Positions 46,801-58,532 of a DNA stretch of 64,000 nucleotides are shown piece by piece (position 1 is the first letter of the stretch; every line of letters starts with the position of its first letter). The notes beneath the pieces are model-generated. The model was not told where the DNA came from and made no database searches. It saw only the letters and a list, made by a program, of their open reading frames with translations. The stretch is from Beaufortia kweichowensis. Taxonomy: Eukaryota > Chordata > Actinopteri > Cypriniformes > Gastromyzontidae. A program made the translations under genes and the position numbers. Location: assembly GCA_019155185.1 (NCBI GenBank), contig CM032807.1, forward strand, positions 14,668,200 to 14,732,199, read 5' to 3'.

Positions 46801-49800
46801 AGAAATGACAGTGTGCTTGGTTATGAGATACGATTGATTTTCATCTATTTTGGCCATTCATAATGTTAATATATGGAATAGTAAACTGCTATGTGTTGTG
46901 TTTGCAGGGGCTTATTCAACACGGGTCTCAGCATCTTTCCTGACCTGAACAACATCCACGCTGAGGATTCATACTTCCTGCTGTGAGGAGCGTTCCAGTG
47001 TTGCTGTACACGTGTGTGTTTGTAAAGAGATTTTTCATGTGCTTTTACTTTTTTGCAGAGAGATTAGCGATAATCCCTACATTGACGAAATTCCAGCTAA
47101 TGCTTTTCTTGGCATTACTAATGACATTCTGACAGTGTAAGTCCAGTGTCACGTTCTGTCATTTTCATATACTTTCATACATATACATTTACTTACAGAT
47201 TTCCTATTTCTGCAGTTTCAATTGAAGCTAATTCGTTGGATTCACTGAATTCGTAAAGGCCTCGCTTTTTTCAATTGGCTTTTTTCAAAATACTTAACAG
47301 TCTTGCAGTACACTAAGTGTTATTTAATTGAAGCACATCTTTTAATAACTGCTTATGTTATTAATGTTATTAGTGCACATTTTCTTTGTTTTATTTTCTT
47401 CTCTTTTATTTTTTGCAGTAGGCTGTACAGTAATGGCTTTACGAAAATCCATAATCATGCTTTCAACGGCACAAGGCTGGACTCAGTGTAAGGTTCTTTA
47501 TGATCAAAAAACTTGTTTGACACAAATGATCACAATTTTAGTTGATTATTAAAGGAAGAGTTTACCCAAATATGACATTCTGTCATTCCTCTATCACTGT
47601 TCACATGGGAAAAATCTGAATCAACAAACCCACTATTACTCCCAAAAGTGTCTACACTTACAGGCCACGATTATTATTGTAGTTTCGCAAATCTGGATAC
47701 TTGTTTTTCCTCTCATTAACCTCTGCTCCCAAGAGTATTTTGCTCAGGATATGAAATATTAATGTTCGCCCCCCCCACCCCTCGAGATTGTCATTTCTTG
47801 CTCATGTCTTTATTATGTGTTTACATTAGACTGCACTGAAGCACTGAAAGGCAGCTGCTGAAAGTGCAAACACGAAATTTAATTTTAGGATTAAAATGTC
47901 TCATCGGGCTGTTATTCTTCCAGCACCAATTCACAGATTGTGAAATTGTGTGATTTTAGAAATCATGTAACGAATTAACAGTGTGGCTGTTTATACCGTA
48001 CACTAGTCTATTTATTTTCTTTAAAACCAGCAAGATGATAGAATTTATAATGATGAGATTTAACAAGATTCATTTCATCACTGTTATTATCATGCAACTG
48101 ATACTTAGTTCTTTTTTTTTCTTTAAAGGTACCTGCACAGAAATAAACATCTGACAGGGTTGGATGAGAGAATGTTTGCCGGGACGAGCAGCGGCCCAAT
48201 GCTCCTGTGAGTGTCTTTTCTTTTTCTTGAAAGCACTTGAGATGTAGTGTCTGCAGTCAGTGGTACATTTTTTTAACGCACACTTCATTCACATCTTGGT
48301 GTTTTCATCCAATGTTTTTATACAATATCATAAAAATCTGCATAAAAATCTGAGGATGGAAACCCAGCTACCATAATATCCTTTCCGCTCAGTTCAGGAT
48401 GTGACAGCAGTATTGGTTTATCTGCCTGCTAATATGGGTCTGCTGAAATCATAGTTCTTTAATAAGTTAATAATGTGGCCCGTCTCAGGAGTAAGGCCGG
48501 TGTGAAATCATTGCTATGAGATCACCGGCAAACTATTTCAAAATGACAATATCAGACACGAGCAGCCTGCTGTTGTTGCACAATATGCTTTTTGGAACAT
48601 TTATTTAATAAAACAAAAACAAGTTGTAATTATTAAATTTATCCCTAAATGTGTTATGATTTTATAGTGAATGTTTAAAAAACAAAACAAGCAATTATAG
48701 AAATATAAAAATCAGATTGATTAAATCTATTTATTCAGTCTGTGAGAGGATATATATCAAGAGATAAAATTAAAGAAGATTTTACTCACATTTTATATTT
48801 TTTACAGAAAACAAGAATATATTAGGTAATTTTGCTTATCAAGAAAACATGTCCTGATATTTATATTGCGAAAGAAGACAAAAAGTAAGAAATTCATTTT
48901 TTGCAAGCTAAAGATTTTTCCCTTTCTCAAGATCCCTTAAGGTCATCAATTTATAACCTTTCTCTGAAAGTCTTTGCCTGTTTTCTCATTAGTGACGTTT
49001 CAGAATCGGCTATCACTTCCCTCCCAAACAGAGGCTTAGAGTCGCTTCGGGAACTCTGCGCTCGCAACGTCTGGACCCTAAAAAAACTGCCACCCATTAA
49101 AACCTTCAGACATCTGGTTACAGCAGATCTGACCTACCCCAGCCACTGCTGTGCTTTCAAGAACCTGAAGAAGAAAAGAGGGTTTGTGACATCTCTATGT
49201 ACACTCTTTTATTTTTAAGAACATAGTAGTTTTGGCAAAGACTGAACTGCTGTATCACCAGTTGGTTTCTAAAAAAATCCAAATGAAGTGGAAATGAAAA
49301 GATCAACATTTCTAGTCACCAGCATATGTTTAAGGTTTCTTAGCTAGCACAAAACTTCACAAGCAAAAGTATTTAGTCAACCATTTCCACTAAAAAGATG
49401 ACGCTACTGTAGTTTAAAGCACAGCTTTGCTGGTCCATCATCTAGACCAGAACTAACATGAATCCACAAAGAAATTCATGCCGGTCTGCATCATTTTCTG
49501 CTGTTCTTTAAACGACAGGTTCTTGGAGGACATCATCTGCAACCTGACCTCCAGGTACAATCAACTTCAGAAAAGGTCTGTGGGTACTTTTACAATTCCC
49601 GGCCTGCACAGCAGCATTGAACCAAGAGTTGACGCTGGCGACACCCTCTTCAGAGACACCTACGATCACCAGGACTTTTACAGCAGCTTGCATTATCACA
49701 CCTACTTTGGGGGACACCCAGATGATGACATGGGTTTCGGAGAGACGCTGAAGAACCCCCAGGAGGACACCGGCCATGACTTCGACAGTCGTTACGACTA

Positions 49801-50896
49801 CATTGTGTGCGAGGAGGGAGAGGAGGTTGCCTGTTCCCCTGCTCCCGATGAGTTCAACCCTTGCGAGGACATCATGGGTTTTGGATTTTTGAGAGTGTCC
49901 GTATGGTTCGTCAGCTTGCTGGCTGTGTTGGGGAACCTGTGTGTACTGCTGGTGCTGCTCACCAGCCACTACAAACTGTCCGTCTCGCGGTTTTTAATGT
50001 GCCATCTGGCTTTTGCCGACCTTTGCATGGGCATTTACTTACTGCTGATTGCTTCCGTCGACCTGCACACACGTGCCGAATATTACAATCATGCTATCGA
50101 TTGGCAGACAGGTCCGGGTTGCAACCTTGCCGGGTTCTTTTCTGTCTTCGCCAGTGAGCTGTCGGTCTACACGTTGACCACTATTACCCTGGAGCGCTGG
50201 TACGCCATCACCTTCGCCATGCGGCTGGACCGCAAGTTGCGTCTGTCCCACGCCTCTGTCATCATGGTGATGGGTTGGGTCTTCTGCTTTCTATTGGCCC
50301 TAATGCCTCTTATCGGTGTCAGCAGCTACCAGAAAGTCAGCATTTGTCTGCCCATGGACACCCAAACGCTTGTAGATCAAGTCTACATCCTGTTTGTACT
50401 CGTTCTTAACATCCTAGCTTTTGCGGTCATTTGCGGATGTTACATCAAGATTTACTGCGCCGTGCACAACCCCAGTCATCGCTCGGCCAACAAAGACACC
50501 AGCATCGCCAAACGTATGGCCGTGCTCATCTTCACTGACTTTCTCTGCATGGCACCCATATCGCTGTATGCCATGACAGCTGCGTTGGACCACCCGCTCA
50601 TCACCGTATCAAACTCTAAGATCCTGTTAGTGCTCTTTTACCCACTGAACTCCTGCGCCAACCCTTTCCTCTATGCCATCTTCACCAAGGCTTTCCAAGG
50701 AGACGTCTTTATTCTGCTCAGCAAAGTGGGTCTCTGTCAACAACAGGCTCAAATGTTCCGAGGTCAGACCGTATCCTTTAAAGCAAGCAGCAGACGTGAC
50801 CGGGAGCAGACCGGAGCAAAGGAAACCCCAATCTCCCTGCTGGATTACCCCGGAAACCTGCCGGCCACACAGCAGCAGGATGACAGTGATGGGTAG
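40374..50896 (+). CDS. tshr: Thyrotropin receptor (10 exons, complete)
   Basis: Glycoprotein-hormone GPCR that binds TSH and signals mainly through Gs. Exons: 40374-40537, 44987-45058, 45342-45416, 46522-46596, 46908-46982, 47059-47136, 47419-47487, 48129-48206, 48993-49181, 49519-50896. All introns are GT-AG and the ten-exon plan equals human TSHR. The frame gives 750 residues (human 764). Residues 1-18 are a signal peptide ([18 protein letters not shown]), followed by a Cys cluster ([10 protein letters not shown]), then leucine-rich repeats one per exon of 69-78 bases ([48 protein letters not shown]), and the hinge start [10 protein letters not shown]. Exon 10 carries the rest of the hinge and the seven helices. 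TSHR rather than FSHR or LHCGR is supported by the cep128 neighbour, the long hinge and IDWQTGPGC. The ATG context is strong (A at -3, G at +4). Confidence 0.95.
40538..44986 (+). other. tshr: tshr intron 1
   Basis: The longest tshr intron. It is AT-rich, with a CA microsatellite (43777-43804) and a more balanced, CpG-containing block at 41640-41900 that may be regulatory. No exon or ncRNA is recognised. Confidence 0.75.
43777..43804. repeat. (AC)n microsatellite
   Basis: About 14 AC units within tshr intron 1. Confidence 0.95.
47549..47605 (+). repeat. Foldback-element end fragment
   Basis: TTAAAGGAAGAGTTTACCCA then ATATGACATTCTGTCATT matches the left end of the 431-699 family. The rest is missing. 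It lies in tshr intron 7. Confidence 0.5.
49519..50896 (+). CDS. tshr: tshr exon 10: hinge, seven-helix domain, tail
   Basis: Encodes residues 292-750. It begins [15 protein letters not shown], then a long TSHR-type hinge insertion and the tyrosine-sulfation motif [10 protein letters not shown] (YDY at 384-386). The conserved FNPCEDIMG precedes helix 1 (about 414-439). Helix 3 ends in ERWYAIT (517-523), helix 6 contains FTDF (630-633) and helix 7 contains NPFLYAIF (673-680). The cytoplasmic tail ends ...[11 protein letters not shown] and lacks the QTVL PDZ-type end of human TSHR. The stop is TAG 50894-50896. Confidence 0.96.
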
Positions 50897-52629
50897 GATA
50901 TGACTCATGAGCCCTATGCTGTAGGAATACAAGGCATAAGAACTGAAATATGGACATCCAACAGGACTTTCAGTGAAAGTCTGGATAATGTAGATGGTTT
51001 TATGAATGATCTATACACAATTTTCTTTCAATAATGAAATTTATGTCTATTTCTATGTTGCAGAGCATCATGTTCTTAATGTAGTTCATTTAACTGTGTA
51101 TGGTACAGTATGTGCTTCAATGTTTTTATGATGTTGAAAATATCTTTACATTTAATTCATTATGTATTTTAAGGGAATTTTTAAACGTTCAAAAAAACTA
51201 CTAAGCCAACTTAAAATATACTTGATATTAAAAATAATATGACTTAAAACCACCATAATGCCTGTAAAAACACAGCTAAAGTCATTTATTGGTAATTTAC
51301 TGTTTTACATAAAATCATCCTACACAATGTAAAAAACATTTTGTGTAAATATAATCTTTAATGTTGAGTCAAGTAATGACATGTCAAAGATTGAAATTAT
51401 AGTGATATGTACAGGTGGAATCAAACTTTGATGCTGCTTGTATCATAATTTGATTTTGAGACTTTGATCCTGGTTTTCACAAATATTCTGAATATAAAAT
51501 ATTGAGTTCTTCATAGATGTTGTCATTACTCCACCACTGTCAGTCCCGCCCCAAACTTACACAATTGGTTGAATCAATGTTGTTTTGTCATGTGATTAAA
51601 TAAAGAACAATGTTTTGACATTGTCACAGAACTGTTTACAACAGAAATGACTGTCTCTGCATTTAAAAAAGGGCAAGTAAATAAAAGCAGCAAAAAGCTT
51701 CTGGGTCAATCGATGTACATCATACCTTTTTGACTTCAAGACATAATGAAATATAAAGCTGTTTGAATCAAATGTTTCTTCAAATCTTTGGTTAAATTGG
51801 AACAGCAAATTACAGGACTACAGGCATTCATCTTAGTTATAATTTTGACTTATTTTCATTTAAAAAATCCAAACAAACAGACTGAAAGTAAAAGGTTTTT
51901 TACACTTAAAAATTGAACAATGGCTCTTTTAAGGACCTTGCAGTGAAAGACATCAAACAGCATTTTTATATTGAACCTCTTGTACTAAATCAGTCTGATG
52001 AGAACAAAATGCAGGCAAATGATAATAGGACTCTTTTGTAGATTATGTTAAACATCTGGTTAATGTTTTAACCGAGCCTGTTCCAAGAAATGCAGATGGA
52101 AAACTCTTTAATATCCACATGTGGTCTTATTGGTGACTATGCTTTGAATCCTGTCTCACCTTTACACTGGTTTGGTTTTCTTATGCAAAAATACATTTTT
52201 CTGACACAAAATGAAAATTAGGTTTGGGCTTCAAATGTCTTAAATTATTATAAAAATCTAAAAATAAACAATTTGATAACCTAATATATTATCATGATAA
52301 TATTAAAAAAACACATTTTGAGGTTAAATAAACTATGAAACACTACACTAGGATGAAATGTAAACACATGTGCTACAACAGACAGGTTAAAGGGAAACGC
52401 TAAAGACCAAAAGAAAACAAAAAGTGTAACTTTGTGTAACAAAAAATATATCTTTGCTATAAAACGCTTGACCAAAAGTAAAAAAAGACAAAATGAAAGC
52501 ATTTTCTTTAGTGATCTCACTGTATATGTTATCTTCTGTAAATGTTCTGGATTTCAGGGCAGGTTAAAGTAATAAGATCTTTTACAAAGTAACCTCTGCT
52601 ACATTCTTGCCTGTGTTTCCCATCCGTGA
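50897..52629. other. tshr: tshr 3' UTR and downstream flank
   Basis: AT-rich non-coding sequence. The 3' UTR probably ends near the AATAAA at 51599. The remainder contains nothing I recognise. Confidence 0.6.
51599..51604 (+). terminator. tshr: tshr candidate polyadenylation signal
   Basis: AATAAA about 700 bases after the stop codon. Another AATAAA occurs near 52262. Confidence 0.45.
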
Positions 52630-53249
52630 TTATTCCTCCACTGGTATTCCAAATAAATCTTCCTGAAACCCACTCATCATGAAGCTGACTAACGCCCCGG
52701 CGACCAACCAGCCGTCAGATAAAGTTTCTGAAGCAAACAAACATAAATCAATGAAATCGCTCAGATCAACGCTGCTTTTTGGGAGAACTGCGATTCGCCT
52801 GTTTTACTGTACTTGACCTTTTTACATACTGAACTGAATTACTTGAAACGAGGCCAGTCCGGCCCTTGAACTTCCTGAATACATGAGTGTTTTCGGCTTG
52901 GGGACAGGAGAAACGGGATTCAGAGTGCTATTGTTAATGCGTTTGGCCTGGAAAAAAAGTGCAGTTCCAGAGGTCCAGAAATGCTCAGACAAGACGAAAC
53001 TCACCTGGGGTCCTTGAGCGCTCTCCAAATAACAAGTGCACCTTCCTGTAGCCACATCAGCAGTCAGGGATTTAATGTTAGATTACATTCACCCTTCTTA
53101 GTTGATGCATTACATGAGTGGGTATCACCGTCAGAGAGAAAGAGAGCTTACCGTCCAATTACAATCAGTCTCAAAGCGGCTGGGTTTCATAACTCCTGGA
53201 GGTCTGATCTACAGTCCGAGAGAAAACACAGCAGGTAGGAAGGCGCCGC
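52630..53249 (-). other. Possible small spliced minus-strand transcript
   Basis: Three segments have good splice borders on the minus strand: a leader ending at 53152 (donor GTAAGC), an internal piece 53045-53005 (acceptor GGCTACAG, donor GTGAGT) and a last piece from 52727 (acceptor TTGCTTCAG). The last piece, entered in phase 1, reads TLSDGWLVAGALVSFMMSGF then QEDLFGIPVEE and a TAA at 52632-52630. The three do not give one continuous frame in the phases I tested, so this may be a non-coding RNA, a gene with an unseen 5' exon, or coincidence. I do not recognise the peptide. Confidence 0.25.
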
Positions 53250-53594
53250 CATGAGCTCTTGAGCTATTTCTGAGTGGCCTCATTCCCCTACCTGCACTTT
53301 AGAAGAAATTAGTACAGAAATCCAAGAAATTTAACCAGCAGACAATGATTAGCTGTTTTACTGTATGTCTAATCAAACAGTCGACTGATCCGATAGAGAT
53401 CTAGGAGTGCTGTTATTAATGAGCAATTTAATGCAAATATCAACATTACCAAGAAAAAAAGAATAGTTTTTGCCAAAGGTTTTTACTATACTGATAGCTC
53501 AGATGTCAATATTTGGTGGTTTCAGTATTTGGTGGAGGTTTTTATAGCATTTTTTATGTTTAAATCATGTTTTTTTTTATAGTCGGGTAAAGAG

Positions 53595-53935
53595 CTGTTT
53601 TTAGAACAGTCAATATTCTTCCTAAATGAACATGAAATTTTAAATAAAATAACTATTTTATGTTCTTTGAAGATTCATCTCTTCTTCATTTGTTGGGTAT
53701 TATTGCTTCTGGTTTGTGTATTTTAATTCACAGAAATCCTACAAAGTATGTTGCCTAAAATAAAAACGTGAATCATTTTTTTGTCACATTTACAACATAT
53801 ACATATTTTTCATATTTCATGCATGGACTGATATTTTTCTGATGTCTGGACTCTATCAACAGGGCTTAAGTAAAATATTAAACAGATTCAATATATTGGT
53901 ATCAAATACATGTTTTTTCAACGATTTTTAATGAA
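53595..53935 (+). repeat. Dispersed repeat family X, copy 3
   Basis: Shares TTCATTTGTTGGGTATTATT, GCTTCTGGTTTGTGTATTTT and TCAATATATTGGTATCAAAT with the copies at 10615-10940 and 16235-16395. Confidence 0.6.
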
Positions 53936-54440
53936 GATGCCCATCTGAAAGTTACGATGTCCAGGACATTTGAAGTATTCTGGAATTTTGACCTCCTGCA
54001 GTTATTTATCAGCATAAATCACAAAACATGTTTCTCTCTCAGGAGAACTGGGAATGGAACACAGTTCTGAAATTTGTGCAATAGATTAAAATTATCTCCA
54101 CAAATTAGCCAGGAAATTGGACTGGCTCTTAAAACAAGCATCACTTCCAAAACATGTGTCTCTTTGAAACGCAGCTGTTTCGCAAGTAATGTCCAACTCG
54201 TGTACATACTCCAAACACTAGACTGATCATGTAATATGATTTGAAGTTAGTCACTATGACAACAGAAGAAGAGGCTACGACAACTAGGTAAAGAGGCTCT
54301 TTCCTTGAAAAGATAGAATTGGAGGCCACTATTCAGAGGAAGTTCTCCATGAAGTCTGAACATGTTCAACTGTGACATATTAAACATAAAAGTTCAATTT
54401 AGTTCTTTCTGATAATAACTTACAATAAACAGAGAAACAG

Positions 54441-54455
54441 CGCACTCTGGTGGCC
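54441..54455 (-). promoter_or_regulatory. CTCF-like motif (reverse)
   Basis: The minus strand reads GGCCACCAGAGTGCG, with one mismatch to the CTCF core CCASYAGRKGGC. Confidence 0.25.
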
Positions 54456-54793
54456 AAAATACTTATTACATCAGTAACTCTTACGATACTTTCTAATTCA
54501 AATAATTTGAGAACATGCTGTCCATTAGCGTGTTTACCATAGGCCCCATGTTTTTTTTTAAAGAGAGTGTAGTTTGTGGGGTAGGCTATGTGAATAGCTC
54601 TGAGAATAAACATTTAAACATCACTATCTGTAAGTTAGATAGCTCAGAACAATACGATCGTATATTATACAAATGAACCTATTACAGTTATGATATTGTT
54701 GTTTATACAATACGCTGCAATGACTATATCAATATATATTTTTAAATACACTTTTCAAACATGTTTGCAATTCCACTGAATTTCAATATTCGG

Positions 54794-54807
54794 CCACTGG
54801 AGGGCGC
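54794..54807 (+). promoter_or_regulatory. CTCF-like motif (forward)
   Basis: CCACTGGAGGGCGC, one mismatch to the CTCF core. Confidence 0.35.
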
Positions 54808-55879
54808 ACTGGAAGTCTGGACAACTTTGATCTGTTGTAGCCAGAGATCAGTGTTCTTTTACCAGATGACATATTTCAGTATAGGTACAGTATATGCAAG
54901 ACTATGACTAATGTGGCCAATGTGCACTTTATGCAGTCAAAATAGTCCTTAAAATAATGCATTTACACTTTTAGAAATAAAGGTGCTTCACAATGACATA
55001 GAAGAACCACAAAAGGTTCTTTGTTATAGAAATAGGTTATTTACACTATAAAAAGTAAGAAAAGAAATTTTGAGTAAACTTTTTGGGTAAGAACTTCAAA
55101 TGGTTCTTCTACGGCATTGCTGTGTTTTTTATTATGCTTTGCATTAATACTATTCTATCCCATGATAACACAGGATCTCAGGTGCTACAAAATGAATCAA
55201 TTAAAAACAAAAGCGTATTTGTAAGTGATATTGGTACCAAGAAATATTCTTTATGGTTAAATTGTGCTAGTTTAACAACACCTATAGGTCTGGTAATACG
55301 TCATAGATTAAAGAGGAAACGAGTCACATATGACAATGAAAACATTGAGAATCGAGTATGTCTGAAATTATTTATACTTCACCCAGTCCTGAATAACAGT
55401 CCGTCAACATTTAGACACTTTATCTAAATCAGTACATACTGTCACAGCATGCCACACAGCTTTTATTCCTGCCTGCCTTCAGTTGCGTGTCCACCTTATC
55501 ATAACACCCCTTTCATTGAAAATCTATCCAAAGACATCACACACGGCACGTGTTATTTGATTAAATACACTGAGGAGCTAATGACAAGTTTTCCTGCTTT
55601 TCAGTATCATATACCACTTGTCACACAGTTGTCACATAAGTGTTTAAAAATCTATTTTCAAAAATAAAATGGTTAAAGCCAACAGTAATAAGTAATAAAT
55701 ACAGAGGGATTAGGAACTTAACCAGACACGATACGCGGGGTTAATTGCTAGGGTAAGAGGTAAAGAAATGATAGAAATGATTACTAGAAACAGAGGGATA
55801 GAATGTGGATATTACGATGATTGTTAAATATTTGTACAGTAAAACAGCTGACCAACTTTAAATGCTGAGCTACTCACAT

Positions 55880-56165
55880 CGTGCATTGCTCTTTCACCAC
55901 GTTACGCGTCCTGTTGAGTTCGCGCTCCGCTGCGGCTGCGCAGATTGATCGGCGTATTACATCAAAGCATCGCGGGGATTTGAAAGCAGGCTGCTTGTAT
56001 GATCTAGAAATACTCTCGCGTTACTTTGATGTAGATCAGAGAGAACGAATGAATGGTTTGCAGTCTGGGCTATCCCGAGATTCTTTACGCGAAGTCCGCG
56101 TACTTCAAGTTCAAATATCCAGATTCCAGCCTTCGAACTGGGAAAGCAGCACCTGACAAGCTCTG
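55880..56165. other. CpG-richer intergenic segment
   Basis: Higher CpG density than its flanks, with one 91-codon plus-strand frame from 55881 (rich in Arg and Ser) that lacks recognisable homology. It may be a regulatory element or a distal promoter. Confidence 0.3.
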
Positions 56166-56462
56166 TTTAGACCGCTGAATAAACCCGGATAAGATGACAT
56201 CAGTGAGGCGTTATACAGTATTTACGGTTAGACATATTAGGCAATTATTTCACGACTTTTATAACACATCACAGGACCTCTATGGTGGGCAACACCCTGC
56301 GTGAGGAAATGGATGCGTGTTTTAGGTAAATGAAAACAAGTTTCTTTAAGCATTTTAACACAAATATTTGTGCTGCTTCTTCAGATGGTATCACGAGGTT
56401 GTGTACCTTCGTTCTCATGTGTAGTGTGTATTCTGGACAGATAACGAGATGTGTAGATGAAT

Positions 56463-56476
56463 CCAGCAGATGGCGC
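56463..56476 (+). promoter_or_regulatory. CTCF-like motif (forward)
   Basis: CCAGCAGATGGCGC, a full match to the CTCF core CCASYAGRKGGCRS. Confidence 0.4.
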
Positions 56477-56780
56477 AATTGACTGTGAAGTGAATTGTCT
56501 CAGATCTTTGCTATTAATACTAATATGAAATGATAATGTTTTGTAGACAGTAGTGATTTGATAATTGTGGAGAAACAAGTGCAATGTAGTATTTCATTTA
56601 TTATAAGTCACCTGATTAAAAAAATACGACAGGACATGATTAAAAATCAAAATATGTTGAAATGTAATTGTGACAGGCTAATTGTGATAGTAAGACTAAA
56701 TACATTTACATTTATTTAATATAATATTTTAATATTTAATATAATATTTAATATTAATTATTTAATATTTTGTCAATGAG

Positions 56781-56782
<2 letters not shown>

Positions 56783-56814
<32 letters not shown>
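56783..56814. repeat. (GA)n microsatellite
   Basis: Sixteen GA units. Confidence 0.95.
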
Positions 56815-56817
<3 letters not shown>

Positions 56818-57241
56818 TATAAAATTAAAACCAGTCAACATATATGGATTTAACACTAATCATTGCATTTAGGACGGCATTTTAAAATTGAAACAATTCA
56901 TATAAATGCCAAAAATGTAAAAAGGTAACACCAAACCATGTTTTTTTCAACATTACATAAACCTATACAATAAAACACAGGACAGTCTTCCTCAACCTGA
57001 TATTTATAAAGAATACCCTTTCCCTGAAAACAATTCAAGTTTACAGCTAACCAGGAGTTTTTATCATGTTAATTTGTTTACCCACCAACTATTACAATTC
57101 TAAAATTTTAGTTTGGAGAATACATCAAATATTTAAATTCATGAATTTGAATTTAGAATGGTGTTAGAGAACAAAATAAAAATATACTCTTGGTGACTCT
57201 TTTGTAGTTTTTGACATGTTAGCTCATTGAAAACTCTTCAG

Positions 57242-57255
57242 CCAGTAGATGGCGA
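57242..57255 (+). promoter_or_regulatory. CTCF-like motif (forward)
   Basis: CCAGTAGATGGCGA, matching the CTCF core except at the last base. Confidence 0.35.
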
Positions 57256-57699
57256 TATGAGCTTAAATAGTCTCACTCTGTGAAATGGCCCTACGAAGAC
57301 TAAAACCTGTTTTTTATTTTAATGTCGAATTAAAGCCAACAGGTTCGATAAAATATTTTAAACATTTGTCATATTTTTAGTCATGCTCAGATGAAAAAAA
57401 AACGTTTCCACCACCAGCTTCGTGTTACTTTTCTGCATAGTTTGCATACAAAATGTACTAGTCTACAATATATGTTTCCCGACAAAATACCATAAATATT
57501 ATAGTTATTAATTAATACTGTAAAATAACTTTAGATAAATATTGGCTGTCCTGGGACAGTGTGAGTGTAACTTCTTTCTTTTGATGGCAGTAATAAAATA
57601 GAAATTCTGCTCTGTTACAGTAATAGCATTTGATATACCACGTGTTTTCTGTAGGACAACAAATAAATAAACAGTTTTAAAAAGAATTAGCCAAAGCTT

Positions 57700-57895
57700 G
57701 ATTATATGGCATATTGATGATGTCCCCCTTCGACCCCAGTGACGGACACATCTCCGCTGCGCACGGAGACCCCTCCGTTCCCAGACTGCTGCCACTAGTC
57801 GCCCCCAGCGCTCCGGTTCTCCTCCACATCGTGGACCTCACGTCACGTCCGTACTTGAACTTGAATGCCATTCCATTCTTCAGAGGCAACCCCTG

Positions 57896-57936
<41 letters not shown>

Positions 57937-58483
57937 GTCCTCCCTGAGAGGGGCTTGTCGGACGTGAAAGCGAGACGTAACAGCACGGGTCCTGATTGAT
58001 CTGGAAAGGAGGTGTTGTCTTCACAGGGACCGCAGGAGAGTTGAGCCATTCTGCGCTCTGATGCCAAGCGCACATGGAGGACTGTGCCAAAGACTCCTCT
58101 CACCTGGCGAGCCCGCCGTTTACGGAACTTGGATTCCCATCGCAGCAGGACGAAACCTTTTAATTGAATTGTTTTAGGGATTTTAAAGAGATATATTAAT
58201 GTAAAAAGTGTTTGGAACCCAAGTGTGGCGAAATCGGCTGCTGCAACCCGAAGAGATTTTTACGCATCGCTATCTCAGGTTATCTCTTAGTTATCACTGT
58301 ACATCAGCCGAGCACAATTTAGTCAGAGAGGACACGTGTTTGGTTTTTACGGCGATCACGAGTGAATTAGGCGAGAGCGCAGTGGGGCAGTACTGGGACT
58401 GTGGAGGAAAGTTTGGAGAGCACCGGGACTTGCGCGCACATCAGTCCGAGTGACCGTGACATGCTGCTGTAAATGCTTGGGCA
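57700..58483 (+). promoter_or_regulatory. bcl11b: bcl11b promoter and 5' UTR region
   Basis: A GC- and CpG-enriched stretch directly upstream of the bcl11b ATG, interrupted by a CA microsatellite (57897-57931). Frames are open on both strands (for example 58090-57677 minus), as expected of GC-rich DNA, without recognisable protein. The transcription start cannot be placed exactly. Confidence 0.55.
57897..57931. repeat. (CA)n microsatellite
   Basis: About 17 CA units inside the bcl11b upstream region. Confidence 0.95.
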
Positions 58484-58532
58484 ATGTCCCGACGGAAGCA
58501 AGGCAACCCACAGCATCTGTCCCTCACCCTGA
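58461..58532 (+). promoter_or_regulatory. bcl11b: Two abutting upstream ORFs at bcl11b
   Basis: uORF1 is ATG CTG CTG TAA (58461-58472). The next base starts uORF2 (58473-58532, 19 codons), which is out of frame and overlaps the bcl11b ATG at 58484. The context of uATG2 is weak (T at -3), that of uATG1 moderate (G at -3). Confidence 0.6.

Larger units (their letters stand above)
53250..57690. other. Intergenic region tshr - bcl11b
   Basis: Mostly AT-rich non-coding DNA. It contains repeat family X copy 3, several CTCF-like motifs, a CpG-richer segment at 55880-56165 and a GA microsatellite. Frames up to about 114 codons (for example 55083-55427) show no recognisable product. Confidence 0.6.

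Noticed and set aside
49508..49969. 153-codon minus-strand ORF
   Set aside because: Shadow of tshr exon 10.
40374..50896. Assignment as follicle-stimulating or luteinizing hormone receptor
   Set aside because: Neighbouring cep128, the TSHR-type hinge and the helix sequences fit the thyrotropin receptor better.
57677..58090. 137-codon minus-strand ORF upstream of bcl11b
   Set aside because: Runs through a CA microsatellite in GC-rich promoter DNA. The opposite strand is also open.
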